Positions 7,194-14,079 are shown, counted from the first letter of the stretch. The stretch: 64,000 bases of DNA from Yersinia similis (GCF_001053095.1 NZ_CGBP01000013.1:1-64000); one strand, 5' to 3'. Translations and numbers: made by a program. Notes: generated by a model from the letters alone, not told the origin.

Positions 7194-7487
7194 TCAAAAA
7201 TTTATTGTGATTTGTTCGGAATCCCTGCCCTTCTGTTGGGATTTTTGTTTTACGAGCAACAACGCCACTGACTTCGCCAGCCTTGCCATCTCGTCATCGA
7301 CTACTCCCCATTCCAAAACAGCTAGAAGCATTGATATCTTCGGAATGAAGTTTTCTTTCCAGCGGGATATCTGTGACTTATCAACGCCAACAGCGTCAGC
7401 AATGTCAGTGACGCCCCGTAATGCAATCTTGTTCAGTAGTTGGCCCTCAATGATTCGAGCCTTGTTGCGTGTGGTTGCACGTTCCAT
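7194..7487 (-). CDS. cII: Transcriptional activator CII
   Basis: The 97-residue protein is very like lambda CII across its length: RNKARIIEGQLLNKIALRGV, GVDKSQISRWKENFIPK and MLLAVLEWGVVDDEMARLAK. The helix-turn-helix is at about residues 26-45, followed by the tetramer-forming part. CII activates the establishment promoter for cI and the int promoter, favouring lysogeny. It follows nutR, and the clamp-like gene follows it nine bases downstream. The C-terminal tail (RDSEQITINF) parallels the lambda tail that controls degradation by FtsH. Confidence 0.95.
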   Translation of the reverse strand: MERATTRNKARIIEGQLLNKIALRGVTDIADAVGVDKSQISRWKENFIPKISMLLAVLEWGVVDDEMARLAKSVALLLVKQKSQQKGRDSEQITINF

Positions 7488-7557
7488 GCGTAATACTTCC
7501 CTTGTGGTTTAGATGTTGTTATTCCTCCCCGAGGATCTGGGGACTTAGTTTTAATGG

Positions 7558-7588
7558 GCGCTTTTCAGCGCAGAGGAGTTAATGAGCG
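7558..7588 (-). promoter_or_regulatory. nutR site (boxA and boxB) for N antitermination
   Basis: Reading the minus strand, boxA CGCTCATTAA (7588-7579) is followed seven bases later by boxB GCGCTGAAAAGCGC (7571-7558), a five-base-pair stem with a GAAA loop. Lambda boxA is CGCTCTTA, and boxB loops are GNRA-like. It lies between cro and cII, the nutR position. The same boxB sequence with one change occurs at nutL (9997-10010). Confidence 0.85.
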
Positions 7589-7596
7589 GGTGGTGC

Positions 7597-7824
7597 TTAA
7601 GCTGCGTCGCTTACGGCTTTCATGTATCGCTGCGGGTAGAGAATCTGCATTTCGGTAATCATTCCTTCGTAGAACCTAGAAAGTTTTTCGGCCATTTCAA
7701 GAGAGGTAATTTGAGTACCCCTTTCGATTCGGCTTAGGTTCCCGACATCGCACTGAACAGCAAGTGCCACCTCAGCGATCGTCAGTTTTTTCTCTACACG
7801 CATTTTCCTTAGTGGTGTTTGCAT
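7597..7824 (-). CDS. cro: Cro-type repressor
   Basis: This 75-residue helix-turn-helix protein (MRVEKKLTIAEVALAVQCDV then GNLSRIERGTQ) is the first gene of the pR operon, divergent from cI. Its recognition helix CDVGNLSRIERG closely resembles that of CI (SDVGNISRLETG), which fits binding to the same operators. Cro would repress pRM and later pR during lytic growth. It lacks the peptidase domain of CI and is of normal Cro length. Its ATG lies 16 bases from the nearest operator. Confidence 0.88.
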   Translation of the reverse strand: MQTPLRKMRVEKKLTIAEVALAVQCDVGNLSRIERGTQITSLEMAEKLSRFYEGMITEMQILYPQRYMKAVSDAA

Positions 7825-7839
7825 ATTTTACCCCTTTAA

Positions 7840-7916
7840 ATGCGCTATACGCATATTATGCGATAAGTAAAGTTTGCGCAAGGCGCTTTGCGAGGGACGC
7901 AAAAAAGAGATTTAAT
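7840..7916. promoter_or_regulatory. Right operator region with pR and pRM
   Basis: Three operators share the form WTGCG-N5-CGCNW: 7840-7854 (ATGCGCTATACGCAT, perfect arms), 7874-7888 (TTGCGCAAGGCGCTT, imperfect) and 7888-7902 (TTGCGAGGGACGCAA, perfect). On the minus strand pR can be read as TTGCGC (7881-7876), 17 bases, TAATAT (7858-7853). On the plus strand pRM reads TTGCGA (7888-7893), 17 bases, TTTAAT (7911-7916). Transcription would then start at about 7922, making cI leaderless as in lambda. Promoter assignments are inferred from spacing. Confidence 0.75.
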
Positions 7917-7922
7917 AAAGTT

Positions 7923-8600
7923 ATGAAAATAGGACCGCGTATACGTGAACTTCGCAAAGCTGCGAAAATGACAATCCTTGAGTTAGCCACCGCGATTGGT
8001 AGCGATGTGGGGAATATCTCACGCCTTGAGACAGGGAAGCAGGGGTTTACTGAATCAACAATCACCAAAATTGCTGACGCTCTAGGAGTTGAAGTGGCTG
8101 ATTTGTTTACCGATAAGGACGTAGAAAAAGGCGAAACAAAGCGTCATTCAAAATGGAAAGATTCATACATTATTGAATGCTTAGATATTTCTGTAAGCGC
8201 TGGCCCCGGTTCCATCAATAACCAAGAGTTCGTTGAGGTAATAAGATCAATCGAATACACGCCAGAGGAAGCTAGACGCCTTTTCGGCAATCGGCCAGCA
8301 TCCGTTGTGAAGATGATCAATGTTCGCGGAGATAGCATGTCGGGGACTATAGAGCCTGGAGATCTTATTTTTGTCGATGTAAGCGTTAATAACTTCGATG
8401 GTGATGGCATATACGCATTTCTTTATGACGACACTGCTCACGTTAAGAGACTACAAAAAATGAAATCTCAGTTATTTGTTCTGTCAGATAGCGACAGGTA
8501 CAGAACTTGGGACCCGATAGAGCGTGAAGAAATGAACCGTGTATTAATCTATGGGAAGGTAATTGGGAGCGTTCCGCAAACATACCGTCGTCACGGCTAA
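7923..8600 (+). CDS. cI: CI repressor, self-cleaving (S24/LexA-like)
   Basis: This 225-residue protein has an N-terminal helix-turn-helix (about residues 17-38, LELATAIGSDVGNISRLETG). Its C-terminal S24 domain has the cleavage pair Ala93-Gly94 (SVSAGPGS), the nucleophile Ser138 (RGDSMSGT) and Lys175 (AHVKRLQ). It maintains lysogeny by occupying the operators at 7840-7902 and 9903-9932, and RecA-stimulated self-cleavage would induce the phage. I use the ATG at 7923. A longer frame would extend through the operators, and the inferred pRM start puts this ATG at or near the 5' end of the message. Confidence 0.95.
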   Translation: MKIGPRIRELRKAAKMTILELATAIGSDVGNISRLETGKQGFTESTITKIADALGVEVADLFTDKDVEKGETKRHSKWKDSYIIECLDISVSAGPGSINNQEFVEVIRSIEYTPEEARRLFGNRPASVVKMINVRGDSMSGTIEPGDLIFVDVSVNNFDGDGIYAFLYDDTAHVKRLQKMKSQLFVLSDSDRYRTWDPIEREEMNRVLIYGKVIGSVPQTYRRHG

Positions 8601-8634
8601 CCCACTGCTAGCCCATAGAGGGGTGGGGATGATT

Positions 8635-8658
8635 AAGGTCGCTTAGGCGGCCTTTTTT
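8635..8658 (+). terminator. Terminator after cI
   Basis: Arms AAGGTCGC and GCGGCCTT (one T-G pair) with a four-base loop are followed by TTTTTT. It separates cI from the P63C gene, so the latter is not simply read from pRM and needs the promoter at 8699-8728. Confidence 0.8.
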
Positions 8659-8672
8659 ATTGCCTTCTCACA

Positions 8673-8735
8673 TTGCAAGCATGTAAAAAAACAAATGCTT
8701 GCTTGTATGAATATACAGTGGATATAATGCAAGCA
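8673..8735 (+). promoter_or_regulatory. Promoter and inverted repeats upstream of the P63C gene
   Basis: TTGCTT (8699-8704), 18 bases and a consensus TATAAT (8723-8728) form a good sigma70 promoter. Around it, GCAAGCAT (8675-8682) and ATGCTTGC (8695-8702) are a perfect inverted pair; the right arm overlaps the -35 box. A third GCAAGCA copy (8729-8735) lies just past the -10 box. These differ from the CI operators, so a separate regulator, perhaps the gene product itself, may bind. That is inference. Confidence 0.65.
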
Positions 8736-8760
8736 CATTTCACAACAAGGGTGCTTACAA

Positions 8761-9708
8761 ATGGAAGAAGAAAATAAACCATCATCAGGTAAATCGAAAG
8801 GTGGTTTGGCTAGGGCTAAATCCTTGACGCCGGAACAAAGAAAAGAACAGGCAAAAAATGGCGCGCTAGCCAGATGGGGCTTTAAAGCTACTCATATGGG
8901 TAACTTTCAAGATCAATTTGGTATAGATGCTGAGTGTTACGTTCTGAATGATGAATTTAAAACCCCGGTGGTGACAAAGACGGGATTAGCTCAACTCCTC
9001 CAAATAGGCACTCTTGCACGCGACATTGACCGGTTAATGTCCGCTCCTTTTATGAGCGACATGCGCGATCCTGAATTAGAGGATAAATTAGAAAAACCTC
9101 TTAAATTTCAACTTGAGGCGCGATCCAATAACTCAACTATTGCCCATGGTTTTGATATTGGTGTTGTTATAGATATTGCCAAGTTACTGGTAAAAGCAAG
9201 GGACAAAGGAGTGCTCCCGGCAAGCAGGGCATCAGCAGCTGATGCAGCTCAAAGACTGATGAATGCATCCGCTAAATCTGGTATTCGCGGTGTTGCATAT
9301 GCAGTATCAGGCTATGAGCCTGCCGCACAGGCAGTTATCGAAGCATTTAAAATGTACGTTAGGGAAGAGGCGAGAGCATGGGAGAAGGAATTTCCGGATG
9401 AGCTGTACTATGAGTGGTATCGATTATATGAATTAAAGAAGCCTGAAAAAGGCGGACATCCGGGCAATTTCAGGTGGTTCACGGAAAGACATATATATGA
9501 AACCTTAGCCAGAAGCGAAGGGAAGATATTAGATATTGCTAAGGAAAATAGAGAAGAAAACGGAAAGCGAGGTGACAAAATTCACATGTTCCTTTCCGAT
9601 GTGGGAGTGAAAGCGCTTCGAAGACACATAGGTAAGATCATTGGTATGGCTTCCATGTGTGAAACCAAAGATCAGTATGAGAAGGCCCTAGACCGAGTAT
9701 TTAAATAA
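8761..9708 (+). CDS. P63C-domain protein in the rex position
   Basis: The 315-residue protein has a basic N-terminus (SKGGLARAKSLTPEQRKEQ ... GALARWG) common to small phage-associated families. A central and C-terminal region follows, containing TGLAQLLQIGTLARDIDRLM, NNSTIAHGFDIGVVIDIAK and GGHPGNFRWFTERHIYETL, which I assign to the P63C family of unknown function. It lies between cI and the left operators, where lambda carries rexAB and where prophage-expressed exclusion genes commonly sit. Its own promoter and terminator suggest expression in the lysogen. No nuclease, ATPase or membrane motif is visible. A role in superinfection exclusion is a guess from position. Confidence 0.75.
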   Translation: MEEENKPSSGKSKGGLARAKSLTPEQRKEQAKNGALARWGFKATHMGNFQDQFGIDAECYVLNDEFKTPVVTKTGLAQLLQIGTLARDIDRLMSAPFMSDMRDPELEDKLEKPLKFQLEARSNNSTIAHGFDIGVVIDIAKLLVKARDKGVLPASRASAADAAQRLMNASAKSGIRGVAYAVSGYEPAAQAVIEAFKMYVREEARAWEKEFPDELYYEWYRLYELKKPEKGGHPGNFRWFTERHIYETLARSEGKILDIAKENREENGKRGDKIHMFLSDVGVKALRRHIGKIIGMASMCETKDQYEKALDRVFK

Positions 9709-9715
9709 CCCAGCC

Positions 9716-9741
9716 AACCCGGCCCCGCTGCCGGGTTTTTT
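9716..9741 (+). terminator. Terminator after the P63C gene
   Basis: Perfect arms AACCCGGC (9716-9723) and GCCGGGTT (9730-9737) with a six-base loop are followed by a T run. It closes the P63C transcription unit seven bases after its stop codon. Confidence 0.9.
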
Positions 9742-9902
9742 GTGCCTGTAATCTGACAATCTCACCACCCACCCAAAACACTACTCACATCACACTTTTC
9801 ACGCCTGATAGATGGGTGCGAAGGGTCACATCTGCATATCCGTAAAAATAAATATGCTTATATTTCAAATTAATAGCAAATATGCGAGTTATATTTATTA
9901 AT

Positions 9903-9937
9903 ATGCGTTTGACGCATTTGCGCAATGCGCATATATT
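9903..9937 (+). promoter_or_regulatory. Left operators and pL promoter
   Basis: Two operators abut: ATGCGTTTGACGCAT (9903-9917, perfect arms) and TTGCGCAATGCGCAT (9918-9932). Both have the N5 spacer seen at the right operators. A promoter TTGACG (9909-9914), 17 bases, TATATT (9932-9937) is buried in them, so CI binding would block it. It faces N and the recombination genes. A further half site ATGCG lies at 9882-9886. The remaining part of 9742-9902 is A/T rich without other recognised features. Confidence 0.8.
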
Positions 9938-9980
9938 GAATCCATCGAAACGGCAGGACGCAAAAAGTACGACAGGAAGT

Positions 9981-10010
9981 GTTCTTTAAGATAACGGCGC
10001 TGAAAAGCAC
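9981..10010 (+). promoter_or_regulatory. nutL site (boxA and boxB) for N antitermination
   Basis: boxA GTTCTTTAA (9981-9989) is followed by boxB GCGCTGAAAAGCAC (9997-10010), which folds as a five-base stem with one C-A mismatch and a GAAA loop. It is the same boxB as nutR except for one base. It lies about 45 bases downstream of the pL -10 box in the untranslated leader of N. Confidence 0.75.
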
Positions 10011-10136
10011 GAAACAACCAAAGCGAATGAGTTTTGGGATGAGAAACGGATTAGCGAAGGCTCCCTGATACGAGTGCATAGCAATCGTCGGAATGCAGGG
10101 TCTCATCACCAAAGCTCATTAACTGGAGGTAACACC

Positions 10137-10415
10137 ATGGCTCATCAAGGTTATGACAACGCAAGACAGCGCCGTAACGATAAGCGCTTGGCTCTCACGG
10201 CAGCATACAACGCACAACACGGCATCGTAGAACCAGAGTCGCGTGAGATTAAGCGCCCCACTCTGCGATTGAACCGTAAGCCAGTAAATCGCGTAGATTT
10301 GGCGGTCATGGTTCACACAACGAAGGTTTACGACTCTATTAACAATTGTTGTTTGCCTGGCGTTGCAATATTCAGCGCTGGTTACCGTAAGTCCGAATCA
10401 TTAACAGCGAGGTAG
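10137..10415 (+). CDS. N: Early antiterminator N
   Basis: The 92-residue protein begins with an arginine-rich segment (NARQRRNDKRLALTAAYNAQ) like the boxB-binding motif of N proteins. The middle KRPTLRLNRKPVNRVDLA resembles lambda N (RPILSLNRKPKSRVE), and the end LPGVAIFSAGYRKSESLTAR resembles the P22 N terminus, so it reads as a mosaic of the two. N binds nut RNA and RNA polymerase to override early terminators. It is the first gene after pL/nutL. GGAGG at 10125-10129 fixes the ATG at 10137. Matching nut sites at both promoters support the call. Confidence 0.88.
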   Translation: MAHQGYDNARQRRNDKRLALTAAYNAQHGIVEPESREIKRPTLRLNRKPVNRVDLAVMVHTTKVYDSINNCCLPGVAIFSAGYRKSESLTAR

Positions 10416-10428
10416 ATCGGAGGGTTAC

Positions 10429-10632
10429 ATGATGGCTACTTACCTAGATAGCAACATTATTTGTGTAAAAGATGGTGGAGATGGGTTTGCGGTTGGCAAC
10501 ATTTACGAGCTTCTGGAAGTCAATGGTCTGTATGTGGCTGAAAACGATGAAGGCCAGCAGTTAGAAGCCTTTAGAGGAAAAGCAAATATTTCTGCTGGCA
10601 ACTCAGGATTTGAGTACTGGTGCGAACAATAA
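10429..10632 (+). CDS. Unknown small pL-operon protein (67 residues)
   Basis: The protein (start MMATYLDSNIICVKDGGDGF) has alternating beta-strand-like segments: FAVGNIYELLEVNGLYVAEN then QQLEAFRGKANISAG. This suggests a small SH3-like beta barrel. It follows N by 13 bases and has GGAGG at 10418-10422, seven bases before the ATG. I do not recognise a family. Position next to N in the early left operon would put it among host-takeover or counter-defence genes, by analogy only. Confidence 0.65.
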   Translation: MMATYLDSNIICVKDGGDGFAVGNIYELLEVNGLYVAENDEGQQLEAFRGKANISAGNSGFEYWCEQ

Positions 10633-10650
10633 TAGTTAAGGGGTAAGAGA

Positions 10651-10833
10651 ATGGCACTTTCTTTCACTGTTCTGGCTGGTAAGCCAGATAACGACGACGG
10701 CGCACATTACGAGAACATTAAGTTCTGCGACAGCGCTGACAGCATGGAAGCTGCACAGAAGATTATTCAGGACAACAAGCTTTATACCTATCCGATATGT
10801 CGGATTGAGGTTACAGGATTCAAGGCTGCATAA
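10651..10833 (+). CDS. Unknown small pL-operon protein (60 residues)
   Basis: The protein MALSFTVLAGKPDNDDGAHY has a short acidic start and a predicted helix DSMEAAQKIIQDNK followed by a strand PICRIEVTGFKAA. It has GGGGTAAG seven bases before the ATG. I recognise no family. It is in the same direction and 18 bases after the previous gene, so is probably co-transcribed from pL. The run CGGCC-TTTTTT right after its stop could act as a weak terminator. Confidence 0.6.
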   Translation: MALSFTVLAGKPDNDDGAHYENIKFCDSADSMEAAQKIIQDNKLYTYPICRIEVTGFKAA

Positions 10834-10869
10834 CGCGGCCTTTTTTATTGGCGGGTAAATGAGGACTGA

Positions 10870-11184
10870 ATGATGGTGGAAAAGTTAAAGCGGGATGGAA
10901 ATGTGGCAGTTTTATACTCGCCGGGTTTTGGTGCTGGCTGGTCAACATGGAATCGCAATAATGAAGCGTTAATATTTTCTGTTGAATTGGCGAAAGCGGT
11001 GCTTTGCGAGATTGATAAAACTCCAATTCAGGTGGCTAACGAACTTTTCCCTGACGCTTATGAAGGCGGAGTTAAACAGTTAAAAGTTGAATGGGTACCT
11101 GAAGGTTCAATGTTTGAAATTGAAGATTACGACGGATCAGAAAGTATTAACTATAAAGACCGTGATGGCTGGGTAATCGCTTAG
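10870..11184 (+). CDS. Unknown conserved-looking phage protein (104 residues)
   Basis: After the start (MMVEKLKRDGNVAVLYSPGF) the protein has an unusually glycine- and tryptophan-rich stretch GFGAGWSTWNRNNEALIFS, then a helix and an acidic, tyrosine-rich end. The pattern VLYSPGFGAGWSTWN recurs in many phage early orfs of unknown function, so I regard it as a real family member without being able to name it. Two adjacent ATG codons (10870, 10873) follow GAGGA. It lies in the pL operon. Confidence 0.65.
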   Translation: MMVEKLKRDGNVAVLYSPGFGAGWSTWNRNNEALIFSVELAKAVLCEIDKTPIQVANELFPDAYEGGVKQLKVEWVPEGSMFEIEDYDGSESINYKDRDGWVIA

Positions 11185-11211
11185 CAATAAGACCACTAGA
11201 TGAGGTGATGT

Positions 11212-11343
11212 ATGGAACGTGATATTCAAGAATCAATTAAAGCAGTAAAAGGGTATGAGCAACTGAAGAAAGACGGGCACCAGTTCACTCAAGATGAGAT
11301 ATACGACTGGACTGCTCACCAACGCATTATCGACGACGAATAA
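11212..11343 (+). CDS. Small 43-residue protein in the pL operon
   Basis: The frame begins MERDIQESIKAVKGYEQLKK and ends DWTAHQRIIDDE. It is a charged, helical peptide with a ribosome site GAGGTGATGT just upstream of the ATG. A C-rich tract (CCCCACCCCCCCCACCC) follows the stop. I do not recognise it, and the good ribosome site and tight packing are the only evidence that it is translated. Confidence 0.5.
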   Translation: MERDIQESIKAVKGYEQLKKDGHQFTQDEIYDWTAHQRIIDDE

Positions 11344-11419
11344 CCCCACCCCCCCCACCCAGAGCAAATAACTGACAACTGTCGGTGTTTTGCTGTGGGC
11401 TAAACACAAGGAAATGAGC

Positions 11420-12391
11420 ATGGCAGACGAAAACACCGGCTTGGTGGTAATCGACATTAAGCCTGAATCCTACCCCACGCTGTACGTCACGAACGGCCTT
11501 GATAGTTACCTCGACCAGATTAGACAGGAAGTTAATGAAGTCCCTGACCTGTCAACAGCGAAAGGTCGAGCGCGGATTGCATCACTGGCAGCCTCCGTAT
11601 CCAGCAGTAAGGCAGCGATTGAAAAGCCTGGCCGTGATTACCTGAAAAAGCTGAAAGAAGCTGTTAAGCCTGCTGAGGCAGAAATTAAGCGGTTTGTTGA
11701 TGCCTGTAATGCATTGCGTGACGAAACACGCAGGCCACTAACTGAATGGGAAACTGAACAGGAACGGCTTAAGCAGGAAGCTGAAGCCAAGAAGAAAGCT
11801 GAAGAGTTAGCGGCAGAAATTGAAGTGGCTCACGAAATGGCCCTGCTGATGAATGACGCTTTCGACCGTGACGCCAAAGAGAAAGCTGACGAAGTTGAGC
11901 GCCTGCGTAAGGCCCACGAAGAATTCATTACTCAACAGGCAGCAGAGAAAGCTAAACGCGAGGCTGAAGAGAAAGCTAAGCGTGACATTGAAGCCGCAGA
12001 ACAGCGTGAACGAGATGCAAAACTGGCTCAGGAACGAGCTGAACAGACCGCCAAGGATGCCGCCGCTAAAGCTGAACGTGATGCTAAAGAATTGGCTAAG
12101 CGCGCTGAACGCGAGAAGCAGGAAGCTATCGCAGCCGAGCAACGTAAAGCGCAGGAAGCAGCAGATCGCATTAAGCGTGAAGCGCAGCAGAAAGAAGATG
12201 CCCGGCTAGCTGAAGAGAAACGAATTGCTGATGAAGCAGCGGCGCGAGCGGCTAACGTCGAACACAAGCGCGCTATCAATCAACAGGCCGTGGCTGATTT
12301 AGTCGCTACCGGTATCCCTGAAGAATGTGCCGTGCAATGCGTTAAAGCCATTGCTAAAGGCCAAGTCTCGGCAATCGCAATTACCTACTAA
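11420..12391 (+). CDS. Long coiled-coil phage protein (323 residues)
   Basis: A compact N-terminal domain (about residues 1-110) includes YLDQIRQEVNEVPDLSTAKG and an ALRDETRRPLTEWE block. It is followed by about 170 residues of uninterrupted charged Ala/Glu/Lys/Arg heptads (coiled coil), and a small C-terminal domain (NQQAVADLVATGIPEECAV ... AIAKGQ). Proteins of this layout occur upstream of recombination genes in many lambdoid phages; database names such as TolA-like reflect only the low-complexity coil. GlnAla/Lys repeats come from repeated GCTGAA/GCTAAG codons. The start at 11420 has AAGGA seven bases upstream. A role with Erf is inferred from neighbourhood. Confidence 0.75.
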   Translation: MADENTGLVVIDIKPESYPTLYVTNGLDSYLDQIRQEVNEVPDLSTAKGRARIASLAASVSSSKAAIEKPGRDYLKKLKEAVKPAEAEIKRFVDACNALRDETRRPLTEWETEQERLKQEAEAKKKAEELAAEIEVAHEMALLMNDAFDRDAKEKADEVERLRKAHEEFITQQAAEKAKREAEEKAKRDIEAAEQRERDAKLAQERAEQTAKDAAAKAERDAKELAKRAEREKQEAIAAEQRKAQEAADRIKREAQQKEDARLAEEKRIADEAAARAANVEHKRAINQQAVADLVATGIPEECAVQCVKAIAKGQVSAIAITY

Positions 12392-12408
12392 TTAATCTGG
12401 AGTATCCC

Positions 12409-12540
12409 ATGCAACAGCTAATTTGTGCAGGGTGGCCTTGCGTGGGCTGCTCTGAATCACTACTCGACCGCATATTTCGCAACGTAAAAAACGGCGCTAA
12501 GCGGATTATCGAGATATTAAATCAACGAGGTGAGCATTAA
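12409..12540 (+). CDS. Small cysteine-containing protein (43 residues)
   Basis: The peptide MQQLICAGWPCVGCSESLLD has three cysteines in the first 14 residues (C-4-C-2-C), then a basic helix RIFRNVKNGAKRIIEILNQR. A CTGGAG site lies eight bases upstream of the ATG. Its stop overlaps the next start (TAATG). The family is unknown to me; the C-C-C cluster could bind a metal or be coincidental. Confidence 0.5.
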   Translation: MQQLICAGWPCVGCSESLLDRIFRNVKNGAKRIIEILNQRGEH

Positions 12541-12647
12541 TGGATATCGTAAAAACACTCCAACTACTCGCGGTTGATGCTCGCCGCGTCGGTAACAATG
12601 ACCTGTTTCAAGTAGCCAATTGCTTATTTTATCGGGGGTTGAAATGA
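12540..12647 (+). CDS. 35-residue protein, possible Kil-like
   Basis: The peptide MDIVKTLQLLAVDARRVGNN continues DLFQVANCLFYRGLK. The G-x-x-x-(L/M)-F-x-x-A pattern weakly resembles lambda Kil (GDEKMFREAVDAYKK), which blocks FtsZ assembly, and kil lies at this place upstream of recombination genes. The similarity is too short to be sure. It is locked between neighbours by overlapping stop and start codons at both ends (TAATG and ATGA), which supports translation. Confidence 0.5.
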   Translation: MDIVKTLQLLAVDARRVGNNDLFQVANCLFYRGLK

Positions 12648-12814
12648 GCCTCGCAGCAACAGAATCGGAAAGCATCTTGAAGCGCAAGGAGCATATTCAG
12701 GATGCTTTGTATTACCGAAGAAAGAAGCAAAAAAAGGTAAAGCAAGCATGTCTAAATCTGGCGCGGCTTGAGTGGATTAATAAGCGCTACTTCTTGGGTG
12801 AACAACCATTTTAA
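12644..12814 (+). CDS. 56-residue basic protein upstream of erf (arf position)
   Basis: The protein MSLAATESESILKRKEHIQD continues with RRKKQKKVKQACLNLARLEW. It is a strongly basic helical peptide. Its start overlaps the stop of the preceding orf and it ends eight bases before erf. P22 carries the small accessory recombination gene arf directly before erf, so this is a positional analogue. I cannot show sequence similarity to Arf. Confidence 0.6.
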   Translation: MSLAATESESILKRKEHIQDALYYRRKKQKKVKQACLNLARLEWINKRYFLGEQPF

Positions 12815-12822
12815 GGGCCGAT

Positions 12823-13452
12823 ATGAGCAAAGAATTTTACGCAAAATTGGCAGGTATTCAGCAAGTTCTGAATGCGCCAAAGAATCAGTACAACTCGTTC
12901 GGTAAATATAACTATCGAAGCTGTGAGGATATTTTAGAAGGAGTCAAGCCTTTGCTAAAAGGGTTATTTCTGTCAATTAGCGATGAAGTTGTGATGATTG
13001 GTGCGCGCCACTACGTCAGGGCCACAGCGCGTATTACTGACGGAGAGTCAATGCACGAAGCGACAGCGTTAGCTAGAGAGGAAGAGTCAAAGAAAGGCAT
13101 GGATGCAGCGCAAGTTACCGGATCGACGAGCTCATATGCCAGAAAATACTGCTTAAATGGATTACTCGCTATTGATGATGCAAAAGATGCTGATACTAAT
13201 GAGCACAAACAGCAATCTGAGCAAGAACCGACTCCGCCACAGAAAACAAAAAATACCCCGCACTTGAGAACCGCCGATCAAATACTTGCTGATTTCACAT
13301 CACAAGCGAGTAACTGCCAGTATCTTGATGAACTGATGGGGATTTACAAGCCAGCATGGAATGCATTGGCAAATTCAGCAGATCATCAATCTAAGTGCGT
13401 AGAAGTATTCAGGCACAGAAGCACAGAACTAAAACCACAAAAGGCGGCGTGA
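12823..13452 (+). CDS. erf: Erf-family single-strand annealing protein
   Basis: The 209-residue protein has the ERF block KNQYNSFGKYNYRSCEDILE, then SISDEVVMIGARHYVRATAR and AAQVTGSTSSYARKYCLNGL followed by LAIDDAKDADT. These are the conserved motifs of the P22 Erf superfamily. Erf proteins form rings that anneal complementary strands and circularise phage DNA without RecA. A Gln/Pro-rich linker leads to a small helical C-terminal domain, as in P22. The stop abuts the ssb start. Together with ssb and the exonuclease at 14613 it forms a recombination module. Confidence 0.92.
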   Translation: MSKEFYAKLAGIQQVLNAPKNQYNSFGKYNYRSCEDILEGVKPLLKGLFLSISDEVVMIGARHYVRATARITDGESMHEATALAREEESKKGMDAAQVTGSTSSYARKYCLNGLLAIDDAKDADTNEHKQQSEQEPTPPQKTKNTPHLRTADQILADFTSQASNCQYLDELMGIYKPAWNALANSADHQSKCVEVFRHRSTELKPQKAA

Positions 13453-13959
13453 ATGGCTAGCAGAGGCGTAAACAAAGTAATCCTGGTCGGGAATTTGGGC
13501 CAAGACCCAGAAGTTAAATATATGCCGAACGGCGGCGCGGTAGTCAGCATCACGATCGCGACATCGGAAAGCTGGCGTGATAAAGCGACTGGCGAGAAAA
13601 AAGAAAAGGCTGAGTGGCACAGGGTTGTGCTATTCGGGAAGTTGGCAGAAGTAGCTGGTGAGTACCTACGGAAAGGTTCTCAGGTCTACATCGAGGGAGC
13701 ACTGCAAACACGGAAGTGGCAAGACCAATCAGGACAGGATCGCTACACAACGGAAGTGGTAGTTAATGTCGGCGGTACGATGCAAATGCTTGGCGGTAAG
13801 CAAGCCGATTCACAGGGAACCCAGAACCAAGGACGGCAACAATCAGGCCCGCAACAGAATCAGCAGCAATGGGGCCAGCAACACGCACAGGGGAAGCAGC
13901 AGGCGGCGCAACAAAATAACGAGCCACCAATGGATTTTGACGACGATATTCCGTTCTGA
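13453..13959 (+). CDS. ssb: Phage single-stranded DNA-binding protein
   Basis: The 168-residue protein begins [20 protein letters not shown], the typical SSB OB fold, and continues with [21 protein letters not shown] Gln-rich linker leads to the acidic tip MDFDDDIPF that recruits host repair and replication proteins. It differs from the host SSB in linker composition. It is encoded immediately after erf (stop and ATG adjacent) and would protect single strands for Erf-mediated annealing. A strong hairpin terminator follows at 14038. Confidence 0.95.
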   Translation: MASRGVNKVILVGNLGQDPEVKYMPNGGAVVSITIATSESWRDKATGEKKEKAEWHRVVLFGKLAEVAGEYLRKGSQVYIEGALQTRKWQDQSGQDRYTTEVVVNVGGTMQMLGGKQADSQGTQNQGRQQSGPQQNQQQWGQQHAQGKQQAAQQNNEPPMDFDDDIPF

Positions 13960-14037
13960 ATGACATAAATTTAATATTGTTAAGTAAATTTTGATCTGGT
14001 TTATTTAACTGATTGGTTTTACTAGTGATAAATGAAA

Positions 14038-14079
14038 AATAAAACCCTTTTAATGTGTAAGCATTCGAAGGGTTTTATT
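14038..14079 (+). terminator. Strong hairpin terminator after ssb
   Basis: Perfect 12-base arms AATAAAACCCTT (14038-14049) and AAGGGTTTTATT (14068-14079) are followed by GTTTTAT. The A and T flanks allow it to act in both directions. N antitermination would be needed for pL transcripts to reach the distal genes. Confidence 0.85.

Noticed and set aside
11807..12279. Cys/Ser-rich frames antisense to the coiled-coil gene
   Set aside because: They arise from the repetitive Ala/Glu/Lys codons on the other strand and have no start signals.
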